Below are positions 35,863-45,427 of a stretch of DNA of 64,000 bases, in pieces. Source of the stretch: Thermoanaerobaculia bacterium (GTDB lineage: Bacteria; Acidobacteriota; Thermoanaerobaculia; Multivoradales; JAHEKO01); contig CALZIK010000003.1 of NCBI GenBank assembly GCA_945787635.1, forward strand, positions 1-64,000. The letters are read 5' to 3'. Every line of letters begins with the position of its first letter. The first letter of the stretch is position 1. The position numbers were made by a program, and so were the translations under genes. The notes under the pieces were generated by a model. It saw only the letters and a list, made by a program, of their open reading frames with translations. It ran no database searches and was not told where the DNA came from.

Positions 35863-36128
35863 TCTCTGGCCCTCCTGACGAACCATCGTCTACGCAAGCA
35901 CCCTGCCAGCGCCGGCAGAGCCTAGTCGACTGCGATCCGATCTGTCCATGCCGACGAAGGCGGGGGCCTGGGCTTCTGGTAGCTTTCAACGCGCGGCTCG
36001 AAATCGGCATGAGGCGTCTCGTGTCGCTTCGAGTCCATCCGGTGGCGCGTCTCGCGGCACGAATGCCATTGAGGCGCGCCCGCCCAGACGACTCGCAACA
36101 CACAGTCCAGCGCCATGGAGGTCCCAAG

Positions 36129-36524
36129 GTGAGCCGAGCACAGAAGCTGGTCAGTTGGGCGGCCCAGCTCGTCGCCGCCGTCATCCTGCTCCAAACGCTG
36201 TTTTTCAAGTTTTCCGGTTCCCCGGAATCGGTGCACATCTTCACCCGGCTCGGCGTCGAGCCCTGGGGCCGCATCGCCTCGGGCATCGCCGAGCTCGCCG
36301 CCGGCCTCCTGCTGCTGGTGCCCTCGACCGCGGCCCTGGGCGCCCTGCTCGGCCTTGGGCTCATGGCCGGCGCGATCGGCAGTCACCTGACGGTTCTCGG
36401 CATCGAGATTCTCGGAGACGGCGGCCTGCTCTTCGGCCTCGCCTGGGCGGTCGCGATCTCGAGCGGGGTCGTTCTGTATCTCAGAAGAGCGTCGCTTCCG
36501 ATCATCGGTAGCCGATTCGATTAG
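36129..36524 (+). CDS. DoxX-like small membrane protein
   Basis: 131 residues from GTG 36129, with GGAGG at an ideal distance; a longer reading from 36009 has no membrane homology. Four hydrophobic helices: about 8-24, 44-62, 66-84 and 90-110. LFFKFSGSPESVHIFTRLGVEPWGRIASGIAELAAGLLLL follows the DoxX/DoxD-like pattern. Some DoxX relatives are thiosulfate:quinone oxidoreductase subunits, but many are not. This one lies outside the sulfur operons and function is not assigned. The roughly 265 bases upstream show no other gene. Confidence 0.65.
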   Translation: MSRAQKLVSWAAQLVAAVILLQTLFFKFSGSPESVHIFTRLGVEPWGRIASGIAELAAGLLLLVPSTAALGALLGLGLMAGAIGSHLTVLGIEILGDGGLLFGLAWAVAISSGVVLYLRRASLPIIGSRFD

Positions 36525-36550
36525 CGCCCGTTTTCGGCCGGAACGGCGCC

Positions 36551-37369
36551 CTACAACTTGCGATGGTCCGCAACTGGCATCGCACGGCGGACCTCGCGAA
36601 TCCGCTCCGGGCGAATCTCGGCGGTGACGATGCCCGGCTCTTCACCCGCCATCGCCAACACATCCCCCCAGGGATCGATGATCATCGAATGACCCCAGCT
36701 ACGGCGCAGGCCCTGGTCGTCGTGCCGGCCGCACTGCGCCGCGGCGACCAGATAGCACTGGTTCTCGACCGCGCGAGCCCGAAGCAGAAGCTCCCAGTGG
36801 TCTTTCCCGGTCGTCCAGGTAAACGCCGAGGGGACGCACAAGAGCTCGGCCCCTTGCACCGTGAGCCGCCGGTAGAGCTCCGGAAAGCGCAGGTCGTAGC
36901 AGATTGATAGGCCGATCGTGGCCAGGGCCGTAGTCGCCAACACCACTTCCTCTCCAGGTTTGATGGTGGCCGACTCCTGAAAGCTCACACCCTCCGAGAG
37001 ATCGATATCGAAAAGATGCATCTTGCGATAGACCGCCAGCCGCTCGCCCGAGGGCGAGAACAGAACCGAGGTGTTGAAGCAGCGTTTCGGCTCGTCCGAG
37101 CGTTCGTTGAAGGAGCCCAGAAGCAGGTGGACCTGGCACGCGCTCGCGAGTCTCGCGAAACGGGAACAGGTATTCCCGTCCAGAGGCTCCGCCCGACGCA
37201 CCTTTTCCTCGTGCGGACCGAGAAAGTTGGTGTTCTCGGGGGTCACGACGAAGCGCGCGCCGCGGCTGGAGGCTTCGCGCACGAACGCCTTGGCCTCTTC
37301 CCAGTTGCGCTCCTCGTCGGAGGTCGAAGAGAGTTGAACCGCGGCGACGAGAAACGGCTCGGACGTCAT
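36551..37369 (-). CDS. nitrilase-superfamily amidase (Nit1-like)
   Basis: 272 residues with the Glu-Lys-Cys triad: the Glu in FVVTPENTNFLG, the Lys in YRKMHLFDIDL, and the Cys in LSICYDLRFPELYRRL. FTWTTGKDHWELLLRARAVENQCYLVAAAQ is the Nit1/Nit-Fhit pattern. Such enzymes hydrolyse deaminated glutathione, a metabolite repair step, though other omega-amidase substrates occur. It closes the putative minus-strand operon that starts at the FadL porin, 37 bases after the TorD gene. Confidence 0.83.
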   Translation of the reverse strand: MTSEPFLVAAVQLSSTSDEERNWEEAKAFVREASSRGARFVVTPENTNFLGPHEEKVRRAEPLDGNTCSRFARLASACQVHLLLGSFNERSDEPKRCFNTSVLFSPSGERLAVYRKMHLFDIDLSEGVSFQESATIKPGEEVVLATTALATIGLSICYDLRFPELYRRLTVQGAELLCVPSAFTWTTGKDHWELLLRARAVENQCYLVAAAQCGRHDDQGLRRSWGHSMIIDPWGDVLAMAGEEPGIVTAEIRPERIREVRRAMPVADHRKL

Positions 37370-37406
37370 GAACCGATTCTATGCCGCGGGTCGTGATCGC
37401 CTCGCC

Positions 37407-38303
37407 TCAGTCGTCGAGCGCGCCGGCGGTCTCGTCGAGGAAACGGGCCGTCGCCATGGCACGCTCGTTCCAGAAGCCGGTGATCGGCGCAAACGCCTCT
37501 GGCCAGCCGCGCAGGAGCTTCGCTTGACGCCTCGCTTCCGCTGCGAGCCAACCGAGGGCCTCCTTCGGAGCCTGGCCGAGAAGGCTCTTGAGCACAAACC
37601 CGCGCTCTCCCTTGCGCGAACCCAGCTCGAGATCTCGCGCGCACCGTTCGAGATCCGACCGCGTCAAGATGCAGCCGGTTCGCACCGGAGCGATCAGCGC
37701 GCGCAAGAACTCCTCGCCAGCCATCTCCGCCGCATCGCCCAGCGGCTCCGCCTCGCGCAAATGAAGAGGCAAGAGCTCGGGCGCCGAGAACCGCTTCGCT
37801 TCCTCGGTGAGCGCCATTCGAAGAAGCTCGCTCCACTTGGCGTAGAACCCCTCGTCGAGCTCGGCGACCCGACCTAGATAGACCGGTAGCCAGCTCGCGA
37901 GGTGCTCCCAGAAAAACGCTCCGCGTGCGTGTCGCCAGCGAGACCGGGCCTCGTCATCGGGCGCGTCACCCTCTCGATCGGCGAGCTCCGCGTAGGCAGC
38001 CAGGAGAACCGCCAGGTGGTCCGGCTCCGCGACCGGCGTCTCTCCCAACACGCGCCAGAAGCCCGCGATCCGATCGCGCGCCTCGCCTCCCAACATCCCT
38101 TCGACGCCCAGATAGACCGAAGCATACGGGTAGAGCTGAAATTCGAAGAGATCGGTGTAGGAGAAGGCCGACGGGACCCCCCCCAGACCGAGCGCCTCGA
38201 TGACGACTTCGGCGCCGTTGCGAGTGGGTTCGCAGACGACCGCGAGAGACCGAAACAGCTCACCTTCTCGGGCGCTTGCTGGTTCCCTTCGCGCGCGATT
38301 CAT
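37407..38303 (-). CDS. TorD/DMSO-reductase-type molybdoenzyme chaperone
   Basis: All-helical protein of 298 residues. LFRSLAVVCEPTR opens the chaperone domain, WEHLASWLPVYLGRV and the following helices contain the EHxxxWxP-like motif of TorD/NarJ proteins. The C-terminal part is longer than in classic TorD (about 200). It would guard insertion of the molybdenum cofactor into the catalytic subunit encoded immediately upstream (30-base gap). The context makes it a dedicated chaperone for the SoeA-like enzyme. Confidence 0.82.
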   Translation of the reverse strand: MNRARREPASAREGELFRSLAVVCEPTRNGAEVVIEALGLGGVPSAFSYTDLFEFQLYPYASVYLGVEGMLGGEARDRIAGFWRVLGETPVAEPDHLAVLLAAYAELADREGDAPDDEARSRWRHARGAFFWEHLASWLPVYLGRVAELDEGFYAKWSELLRMALTEEAKRFSAPELLPLHLREAEPLGDAAEMAGEEFLRALIAPVRTGCILTRSDLERCARDLELGSRKGERGFVLKSLLGQAPKEALGWLAAEARRQAKLLRGWPEAFAPITGFWNERAMATARFLDETAGALDD

Positions 38304-38333
38304 GCTCGAGGCAACTCGGAAGACACTTGTACG

Positions 38334-41264
38334 CTAGCGCCCGACAACCGGCTCCGGCAGCTTGTAGGCCTTGGCCACAGGCTTGACCGGGCGCACCAGC
38401 CAGGCCGGGCGCCGGGTGCCATCGGGCGAATGGTCCATCGCCGAGCGGGTCTTGGCGAGCCAGTCCTTGAAGATCTGGTGCGACTTCTCGATATCCACCG
38501 AGATGTCACCGTACCTGTCGCCGCGCGCTGCCTTCTTGACTCGCACCGCCTGATGCCAGCAGTGCATACCGGAGATCGGGTCGGGATGGACCGGGAAGGT
38601 CAGGTTCTGGTGCACGCCGACGTCGGTCCACCAGATCCGCGACGTGTCGGGATCGCTCGACGCGTACGGGCCGGCGCCTTTCTTGCGCCGGATCGCCCAG
38701 TCGGAGCCGGTGTGGTCGAGCGACACGGTGGCCATCAACTGGCGTTGTGCGTTGACCGCGCCGCTAGAGGGCTCGTTGAGCTTCCAGCGGCCCATGTGAT
38801 GGGAGCAGGCGACGACCTCGGGCTTGATGCCCTCGGTCACCCAGGCCTTGACCACGAAGTAGCCGGTGTGGGTCTCGACCCGCACCAGGTCTCCGGTGCG
38901 CACCCCGATCTCGGCCGCCTTCCGGGTGTGTAGCCAAAGCGGGTTGGTGTGGGCGATCTCGTCGAGCCATTTGGCGTTGGCCGATCGGGTGTGGATCTGG
39001 ACCGGGAGACGGAACGTCGAGATCAAGCACATCTCGTCCGGCGCCATGTTCTCGGGATGCACGTGGCTCTTGATGTAGGTCGGAATCGCGTACTCGCCCC
39101 ATCCCCACGCGGCCAAGGTCGGCGAATAGAACTCGAGCTTGCCCGAGGGCGTCGGGAAACCCTTGAGGACACGATCGCCGACTTGGACGCCCGCGAAACG
39201 TCGGCCTTCGGCGTCGCCGGGTGGCGCCCCGGTCGGGGCCAGATTGACCGGTGCTGGCGCCTTCGCCCGCGAAAAGACCCGGCCGTGAGCGTCTACGACC
39301 GTGTCTTCGAGCTCCGCGGCCGGCACCTCCCGCTCGTACACCGGTCCGACGTCGCGCTCGACCTCGAACGCGCCGTAGCGGCGCATGTACTCGAGCGGCT
39401 TCAAGCCCTCGGCCGCGGCCTTTTCGGGCAGTCCCGGAACCGAGTTCTCGAAGAGGAAACGGTAGTACTCCTCCACAGTCAGCCGCGCGCCGGGCCGTTC
39501 CTTCGACTCGACGAACGGCCGGATACCGAGCTCGCCGTCCGGATCGATCCGCCAGGAAAGCTCGAGCCAGAACTCGTTTTCTTCCCAGACCTCCCCGGGG
39601 TTGGTGTGGCGGGTGTCGCCGACCGACTCGCCCAACCGCTCGCGCGCCGCCCGCATCACCGGCTGCCGGAAGCCGATCCACTGGGCGTCGTGAGTCTCGT
39701 AGGAATGGGTGTCGTGCCGTTCGGACGAGTGCCCCATCGGCAGGATGTAGTCGGCGAAGTAGGCGGTCTCGTTCCAGGTCGGCGTGAGCGCCACGTGGAG
39801 GCCGGTCTTCGCCTCGTCGGTCAGCATCTCGATCCAGGAGAAGCCATCCGGGTTGGTCCACACCGGGTTGTAGACCCGGCTGAAGTAGGTGTCGAGCTTG
39901 CCGCGGCCGTCTTTGACCAGATGCGGCAGCAGAAACGACGTTTCGTACATGGTGAGCGGATACTCGATCGGCCAGGTGAGCTCACTCCAATACTCGGGAT
40001 GGCGCGGCAGGTGAATCGGCCGCGGCACGAACTTGTTCCAGGCATTCGGATAGGTGCCGCCGGGAACCGCGATCGCGCCCATCAAGGCGTTCAAGAAAAA
40101 CAGCGTACGCGCGACCTGCCATCCCCCTTCGTTGGCGGAGCTCGCGCTTCTCCAGTTGTGGGTGGATAGCCGGGTACCGGCGGTAGCCACGGTCTCGGCG
40201 ACCCGGCGCAGTGTCTCGACGTTGACGCCGGACTCCTGCGCCGCGAACTCGAAAGTGTAGCCCTCGTATTCGGCCTTCAACATCCGCTCGAAGCTCTCGA
40301 AGGTGGCTTCGAGACCCGGATGGGTGGCCTCGAGGTACTCCTTCCAATTCCACCAGCGCTCGACGTATTCGCGGTTGTAGAGATCGTTCTGAATCAGATG
40401 ATTCGCAATCGCCAGCATCACCGCGGCCTCGGAGCCCGGTTGCGTCGCGAGCCAGAAATCGGCATGGGTGGCGGTGTTCGACAGCCGGGTGTCGAGAACG
40501 ACGAGCTTGGCGCCGCTTTTCTTCGCCTCCATGATCCGCTGGGCGTGCGGATTGAAGTAGTGACCGGTCTCGAGGTGGGAGCTGATCAGCAGGATCACCT
40601 TGGCGCGGGCGTGGTCCGGGCTCGGCCGGTCGATGCCGCACCAGAACTGATAGCCGGCGCGGGCTCCCGAGGAGCAGATGTTGGTGTGCGAGTTGTGACC
40701 GTCCACGCCCCAGGCGGCCATCACCCGCTCGGTGAAGCCGTCCTCTCCCGGGCGGCCGACGTGGTACATGATCTCCCGCTGTCGGCCTTCTCGCATGGCC
40801 TTCGCGATTCGTAACGCAATGTCGTCGAGGGCCTCGTCCCAGCCCACTTGCACCCATTTGCCCTCGCCGCGCTTTCCGGCGCGCTTGAGCGGGTGGAGGA
40901 TGCGATCGGGATCGGTGATCTGATTCAAGGTCGCCGGACCCTTGGCGCAGTTGCGGCCGCGCGAGCCCGGGTGCTCCGGGTTGCCCTCGAACTTGCGCAC
41001 TTCGAGAGTGTCCTTGTCGATGTAAGCGAGGAGTCCGCAGGCCGATTCACAGTTGAAACAGGTCGTCGGAATCAACATGTAGCGCTTCTCGACCCGCTTC
41101 GGCCAGGACTTCGAGTCGAGCTCGACCCAGTCGTCCCAGCGCTCCTTGGGCGGGAAGGACGCGAGATGGATTCGGCTCGCTCCCGGGTAGAAGGTCTCGC
41201 CGCGCGCTTCGGTCTCCCGCCGTGCGGCGCTGACGCGCTCGTTCAACTTCTTCAAATCGGTCAT
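38334..41264 (-). CDS. soeA: SoeA-like molybdopterin sulfite dehydrogenase catalytic subunit
   Basis: 976 residues, DMSO-reductase family. CFNCESACG plus a fourth Cys in SRGRNCAKGP (Cys69, 72, 76, 106) bind the N-terminal 4Fe-4S cluster. HTNICSSGARAG has the likely molybdenum-ligand Cys197. No twin-arginine signal precedes it, so it should face the cytoplasm. That is as known for SoeABC and unlike periplasmic PsrA/PhsA. ATG 41264 was chosen over an upstream start because GGAG precedes it. It would oxidise sulfite to sulfate and pass electrons through the fused B-C subunit to quinone. The sHdr cluster next door supports this reading. Tetrathionate, thiosulfate or polysulfide reductase remain alternatives. 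Confidence 0.8.
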   Translation of the reverse strand: MTDLKKLNERVSAARRETEARGETFYPGASRIHLASFPPKERWDDWVELDSKSWPKRVEKRYMLIPTTCFNCESACGLLAYIDKDTLEVRKFEGNPEHPGSRGRNCAKGPATLNQITDPDRILHPLKRAGKRGEGKWVQVGWDEALDDIALRIAKAMREGRQREIMYHVGRPGEDGFTERVMAAWGVDGHNSHTNICSSGARAGYQFWCGIDRPSPDHARAKVILLISSHLETGHYFNPHAQRIMEAKKSGAKLVVLDTRLSNTATHADFWLATQPGSEAAVMLAIANHLIQNDLYNREYVERWWNWKEYLEATHPGLEATFESFERMLKAEYEGYTFEFAAQESGVNVETLRRVAETVATAGTRLSTHNWRSASSANEGGWQVARTLFFLNALMGAIAVPGGTYPNAWNKFVPRPIHLPRHPEYWSELTWPIEYPLTMYETSFLLPHLVKDGRGKLDTYFSRVYNPVWTNPDGFSWIEMLTDEAKTGLHVALTPTWNETAYFADYILPMGHSSERHDTHSYETHDAQWIGFRQPVMRAARERLGESVGDTRHTNPGEVWEENEFWLELSWRIDPDGELGIRPFVESKERPGARLTVEEYYRFLFENSVPGLPEKAAAEGLKPLEYMRRYGAFEVERDVGPVYEREVPAAELEDTVVDAHGRVFSRAKAPAPVNLAPTGAPPGDAEGRRFAGVQVGDRVLKGFPTPSGKLEFYSPTLAAWGWGEYAIPTYIKSHVHPENMAPDEMCLISTFRLPVQIHTRSANAKWLDEIAHTNPLWLHTRKAAEIGVRTGDLVRVETHTGYFVVKAWVTEGIKPEVVACSHHMGRWKLNEPSSGAVNAQRQLMATVSLDHTGSDWAIRRKKGAGPYASSDPDTSRIWWTDVGVHQNLTFPVHPDPISGMHCWHQAVRVKKAARGDRYGDISVDIEKSHQIFKDWLAKTRSAMDHSPDGTRRPAWLVRPVKPVAKAYKLPEPVVGR

Positions 41265-41312
41265 GAAACTGTTTCTCCGATCAAGATGGCCTCGTGGCAA
41301 ACGCGCCAAGCC

Positions 41313-42857
41313 TCATGCCAGAGGCACCGCCTGTCCGGCTTGTACATAGGCATGCTCAAAGGCGAGCAGCCCAACGAGCGCAACCGGTGCGAGTGCGGCA
41401 CCAACCCAAGGAGCCAACAGCGCGACGGCGGTCAGCACGATGCCCGCCCAGAAAAAGTTACGATACCTGCCTTTGACCATCTCCCAGGTGGCGAGGTGAG
41501 CATGGGCGGTCGCATGGGTCATCGTCACCTCGCCGAGCACCATCAGAAGGTGGACCAGGGCGCAAATCTCGAAGACGATGAGAAGCGGCTCCACGGCGTC
41601 GATGTCGATGAAGTAGGCAACCGGCACCAGAGTCGCCGAGCCTGCGAGCAGCGCTTGCACCAGCAGGTGTGGCGGCAGCAGGGGGCTTTGCCAGAGATCC
41701 CTGGCCTTTGCCTGCGCGAACAGATAGGCGGTGTAGATCGCCGTCATCGCGGCCAGCGGCAAGCCAGGCGCGGCCGCGAACGCCCTGCCCGGCCGATCGA
41801 GCACGGAGAACAAGAAATGAAGCGCAAGGACAACCGAATAGCCGCCGATGATGAACGACCCCTTGACCAGCCAACTGCGCCAGTGCGCCTTGGTGAAGAT
41901 CATGTAGAAGCGCTTCGGGTGCTCGAGATCGGCGATCAGGACGAGGCCGGTCAACCCCAAAAACGCTCCGCCGACGATCGGCGCCGCCCAGCGCCAAATC
42001 GGGCTGTCGGCGTCCAGAACGCCGAACAGGATCATCAAGAGCGGCACCAGGTAGGCCCCCGCAGCGATCCCCTTGGTCAGGGTGTACAGACTCACCCGCC
42101 AATCCCAGGGCGCCTTGTGTGGCACGTCGTAGGAGAGCAGCGCGGCAGCCGACGAGTTCGCCTGATCGGGTTGATGGCCGTCGCCAGCGGCACCGGGCTT
42201 GCTCGCCTTGCTCGGATACCCCGCGACCACATTGTGCGAGCCCTCGGTCTGTTCGCTCCACATGAAGAGACCGCCGTCGGGCCGGCGCGCCGCGAGCGGA
42301 TCGAGGGTCGCCTGATGGGCTCCCCGGTAGAAGAGCTTGGGATGGGTCTCTTTCTCCGGTCGTCTCACCGTAACCGGCTCCCGGTTGACCATCTGGGCCA
42401 CCCGGGAGTCGGGATCGTTCAGGTCACCCACCATGATCGCCTCGGTGGGGCAGACCACCACACACGCCGGCTCGAGGCTCATGTCGATCCGATGCGCGCA
42501 GAAGTTGCACTTCTCCGCCGAATGATCTTCCGGGTTGATGAAGATCGCGTCATAGGGACACGCCGCGATACAGGCCTTGCAACCGATGCAAATGTCCTTG
42601 TCGAAGTCGACGATACCGTCGGGTCGCGCGTGCATCGCCCGGGTCGGGCAGGCGTGCGTGCACGGCGCGTCCGCACACTGGTTGCAGCGGGTCACCTGAA
42701 ACGCCCGGCGCGCCTGCGGAAACACCCCTACATCCACGTACTTCACATAGGTTCGGTTGACCGAAAGCGGCACTTCGTTCTCGGACTTGCAAGCCGTCGA
42801 GCAAGCGTGACAGCCGATGCAGCTCTCGTGATCGATGACCTTGGCCCAGCGTGCCAT
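41313..42857 (-). CDS. fused SoeB-SoeC: ferredoxin subunit plus NrfD-like membrane subunit
   Basis: About 514 residues from ATG 42857 (GAGGG seven bases upstream; an in-frame ATG at 42893 is possible). Residues 1-190 are a four-cluster ferredoxin: CIGCHACSTACK, CNQCADAPCTHACP, CIGCKACIAACP and CNFCAHRI with a later CVVVCP. After a linker, residues about 250-510 have eight hydrophobic helices of the NrfD/PsrC type. In Soe, Psr and Phs systems these are usually two genes; here they are one chain. It carries electrons from the molybdenum subunit to the quinone pool. Confidence 0.85.
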   Translation of the reverse strand: MARWAKVIDHESCIGCHACSTACKSENEVPLSVNRTYVKYVDVGVFPQARRAFQVTRCNQCADAPCTHACPTRAMHARPDGIVDFDKDICIGCKACIAACPYDAIFINPEDHSAEKCNFCAHRIDMSLEPACVVVCPTEAIMVGDLNDPDSRVAQMVNREPVTVRRPEKETHPKLFYRGAHQATLDPLAARRPDGGLFMWSEQTEGSHNVVAGYPSKASKPGAAGDGHQPDQANSSAAALLSYDVPHKAPWDWRVSLYTLTKGIAAGAYLVPLLMILFGVLDADSPIWRWAAPIVGGAFLGLTGLVLIADLEHPKRFYMIFTKAHWRSWLVKGSFIIGGYSVVLALHFLFSVLDRPGRAFAAAPGLPLAAMTAIYTAYLFAQAKARDLWQSPLLPPHLLVQALLAGSATLVPVAYFIDIDAVEPLLIVFEICALVHLLMVLGEVTMTHATAHAHLATWEMVKGRYRNFFWAGIVLTAVALLAPWVGAALAPVALVGLLAFEHAYVQAGQAVPLA

Positions 42858-42923
42858 CGCGGCGCCCTCAGCTACGGTTTGCGCTATACCCATCTTCCTC
42901 CCGGTGATTCCGCTCGCGGCTTC

Positions 42924-43769
42924 TCAGCTTCGGTCTCGCTTGCCGATTATGGAGTATCCGCCACCCGATCCGATAATCGGCAACAGCAGGAGCTTGCCCA
43001 GCGTCAGCTGACGCCCTTCCCGCCAGTGCTCCAGACCGATCATCATGTCTCGATGGCCGGCGGCAGGTTGATCGCGATACGTTCGAAACAGCCGATCCCA
43101 CCACGGCAGGTTAAAGCCGAAGTTGCTGTTGGTCTCCGGCTTCTCTGCCGAATGATGAACTCGATGCATGTCGGGAGTCACGATGATCCAGCGCAGCCAG
43201 CGGTCCACGGACCGCGGCAACCGGGCATTGGTGTGATTGAACAGTGACGAGGCGTTGAGCAGAATCTCGAAGAGCATGACGCCGAGCACCGGCGGCCCGA
43301 GCACCACGACCAGGCCCAGTTTGATTCCGGTCGAGACCAGAACCTCGAGCGGGTGAAATCGAACTCCGGTGGTTGCGCTGAACTCGAGGTCCGAGTGGTG
43401 AACCATGTGCAGCCGCCAGAAGAACGGAATCGCATGAAACGCCAGGTGCTGCAGATAGATGGCGAGATCCAGGATCACGACGGTCGTCAGGATCCCGGCC
43501 CATGCCGGTATGTCGACCAGATTCATGACTCCCCAGCCCTTGACGAAAGCGATCTGCGCCAGACCGACAGGAACGATCGGCATGACCAACCGCACGACCG
43601 CGGCGTCGAGCAACAGAATCGAGAGATTTCTCGCGTCGTGAAAGAAGCGTCGCTCCCTTCTGGGATGCAACGGGAAGGCAAACTCCCAGAGCAACATCGT
43701 GACCAGCACGACCGCGAAGCAGCCGAGGCGAATCAACCACTCCGATTCGAGTAGCGAGCCTGCGAACAA
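42924..43769 (-). CDS. sterol desaturase/fatty acid hydroxylase superfamily membrane protein
   Basis: 281 residues, about four or five membrane helices, with the di-iron His clusters HLAFH, HMVHH and HRVHH in order (with HTN between). Start is TTG 43769 with GAGGG about ten bases ahead, 15 bases after the FadL stop. The family hydroxylates or desaturates fatty acids, sterols or related lipids with O2. It is placed between the FadL porin and the Soe genes, so it may be co-expressed with sulfur oxidation, but a link in function is not evident. Confidence 0.8.
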   Translation of the reverse strand: MFAGSLLESEWLIRLGCFAVVLVTMLLWEFAFPLHPRRERRFFHDARNLSILLLDAAVVRLVMPIVPVGLAQIAFVKGWGVMNLVDIPAWAGILTTVVILDLAIYLQHLAFHAIPFFWRLHMVHHSDLEFSATTGVRFHPLEVLVSTGIKLGLVVVLGPPVLGVMLFEILLNASSLFNHTNARLPRSVDRWLRWIIVTPDMHRVHHSAEKPETNSNFGFNLPWWDRLFRTYRDQPAAGHRDMMIGLEHWREGRQLTLGKLLLLPIIGSGGGYSIIGKRDRS

Positions 43770-43783
43770 CCGCTATGCGACCC

Positions 43784-45097
43784 TCAGATTCCCCAGGAAA
43801 AGCCGACCTCGAGATCCCACTGATCCATGGTCACCTCGATGGTCTGGGCACCGGGCGCTTCGAGCGGGTTCGGCCCACTGACGCTCACCGAGGGCGCGTG
43901 CATCAATGACACGCTGAACGCTCGATTCGAGCTCATCTCACGGGTGAACCCGACCGTGATGTGGTCCTCGACCACGCCGGGCGCGAGCATGTTGAAAAGA
44001 ACTTCGGTGCTCCCGATCGGCTGATCGGTAGTCGAGTAACCGAACCGCCAGGTCCAATCGGCGGAGCCCCACTGAATGCCGGCCTTGATGACCGTCATGT
44101 CCTCCCAGCCGAAACCGGGCCCGGTTGGGCTTCCCAGGAGGCCACCTGGATCGCCCATGAAGGCGCGCCCGAGAGCAGGAAACAGCGGGTTCGACACAGC
44201 CTCGACGTCCGAGTACAAGATCTCCTGCACGTCGAGCATGAACGCCCCGTTGTCACCGAACTGATAGGCGATGCCGACGACGTAGTTGGACGGGATGTCG
44301 AAGTCACCGCTGCTCGCGAACAACCCCGCATAGTCGCTGAACTCATCCATCGAAATGACCGTTTGATAGGCGATGCCGAGTGAGAACTGATCCGTGAACT
44401 GTCCCAGATAGCCGACTTTGGCTCCGAAACCGGTCGAGTCATCGGCGCCCTTGTTGGTCAGCTTGGTCGGGTCCGACGAGAACATCCCGAAGGCCTGTAC
44501 GCCTTCGACTTCGAAGCTCTGGTAGGCGATGATCGGTGAGAAGCCGATCGAGTGGTTCTCACTGCCGAACTTGGTGGCGTAGGTGGGTACGATGAAAAGC
44601 TGCGACAGGTTGACACCGGTCGGGCTGCTGCCGAAGAAGGTAGCGGTCGGCCAATCGGTGTTCATGCCGCCCTGGCCATAGACCGCGAGGCCGAACGCGC
44701 TGTGGCTAGACCGCTCCCACACTCCGCCGAAATTGGGCACGAAGAAAAGGTCGGAGTCGCTCGTGACCGTGCCCGGGATCAGTCCGAGCGTGCCAGGAAA
44801 CCCGGTCGGGGTGCCGGTGATCTTGTACTCGCGGTTGGGGTTGAAGGCAGCCACGCCCGCGTCATAGCGCTTGCCGAGCCGCGCGATCCCGGCTGGGTTG
44901 GTACCGGCCGCGAGGGCATCTTGGGGCAGCGCGACTCCTGCACCCGCCAGCGCCTTGGCTCGGGTTCCAATCCCGTGAATCAGATAGCCGTTGGTCGCGA
45001 AAACCGGTGAAGCGAGCATCCCGCCCAATCCAGCCGCGAGCACCGCGATCATCAGTATCCTGGCAAACCGACCTCTTGTTGGCGTGGCCGTTCTCAT
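43784..45097 (-). CDS. FadL/OmpP1/TodX-family outer-membrane porin
   Basis: 437 residues from ATG 45097, with GGAG seven bases before. Signal peptide ILMIAVLAAGLGGMLASPVFA, then TNGYLIHGIGTRAKALAGAGVALPQDALAAGTNPAGIA, the N-terminal hatch typical of FadL proteins. Beta strands run to a terminal DLEVGFSWGI. FadL proteins pass hydrophobic molecules across the outer membrane. As first gene of an operon with a sulfite dehydrogenase, beside sHdr genes, it may import a sulfur compound or an organic sulfur substrate. That role is inferred from context only. Confidence 0.85.
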   Translation of the reverse strand: MRTATPTRGRFARILMIAVLAAGLGGMLASPVFATNGYLIHGIGTRAKALAGAGVALPQDALAAGTNPAGIARLGKRYDAGVAAFNPNREYKITGTPTGFPGTLGLIPGTVTSDSDLFFVPNFGGVWERSSHSAFGLAVYGQGGMNTDWPTATFFGSSPTGVNLSQLFIVPTYATKFGSENHSIGFSPIIAYQSFEVEGVQAFGMFSSDPTKLTNKGADDSTGFGAKVGYLGQFTDQFSLGIAYQTVISMDEFSDYAGLFASSGDFDIPSNYVVGIAYQFGDNGAFMLDVQEILYSDVEAVSNPLFPALGRAFMGDPGGLLGSPTGPGFGWEDMTVIKAGIQWGSADWTWRFGYSTTDQPIGSTEVLFNMLAPGVVEDHITVGFTREMSSNRAFSVSLMHAPSVSVSGPNPLEAPGAQTIEVTMDQWDLEVGFSWGI

Positions 45098-45320
45098 CTC
45101 GAGTCTCCTTTTAGCTTGATTCAACTGTTCAGCTAGCGGCAAACAGCCGGATTCTTCGTCGCCTGGAAACTATTGCGCGGGCTCGCAGCGGGCACCATCT
45201 CTCTTGGGGTGGGACGGCGCGACCCTCGAAAGGGCTCGCGGGCTGCTCCAACGGGTGGCGTCTCGGTCCGAATTCGCGCAGGCTGGCAAACCAACTGGCT
45301 CTCCCCCAAATCACCAATTT

Positions 45321-45333
45321 CACATATGTTGAT
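45321..45333. promoter_or_regulatory. candidate ArsR operator, copy 1
   Basis: CACATATGTTGAT, matching CGCATATGGTGAT at 45914-45926 at 11 of 13 positions, with a central CATATG. It overlaps the predicted transcription start of the FadL-Soe promoter at 45336-45364. The two copies lie either side of the ArsR gene in front of two sulfur-oxidation transcripts, which makes them candidates for its binding site. Confidence 0.45.
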
Positions 45334-45335
45334 TG

Positions 45336-45364
45336 AGAATAGGCGAGAGCGGCCTACCCGTCAA
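45336..45364 (-). promoter_or_regulatory. sigma70-like promoter of the FadL-desaturase-Soe operon
   Basis: On the minus strand TTGACG (45364-45359), a 17-base spacer and TATTCT (45341-45336). It points at the FadL gene and implies an untranslated leader of about 230 bases, longer than usual. The rest of the 330-base gap (45098-45427) shows no gene. The ArsR-type motif lies at the expected start of transcription. Confidence 0.55.
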
Positions 45365-45427
45365 GGTGGCTCGACTTGCTTCGGCCGAAGCGGGCCGGCG
45401 GCGCCTGCTGCTGCAACGCGCTGAAAG

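Noticed and set aside
35863-36128. Gene or RNA in the 265-base gap before the DoxX-like gene
   Set aside because: A start at 36009 would add 40 residues without homology or a ribosome site. No stable stem or promoter stood out.
38334-42857. Polysulfide or thiosulfate reductase (PsrABC/PhsABC) reading of the molybdenum enzyme
   Set aside because: Not excluded, but the lack of a twin-arginine signal and the sHdr neighbourhood make sulfite oxidation at the cytoplasmic face the better fit.
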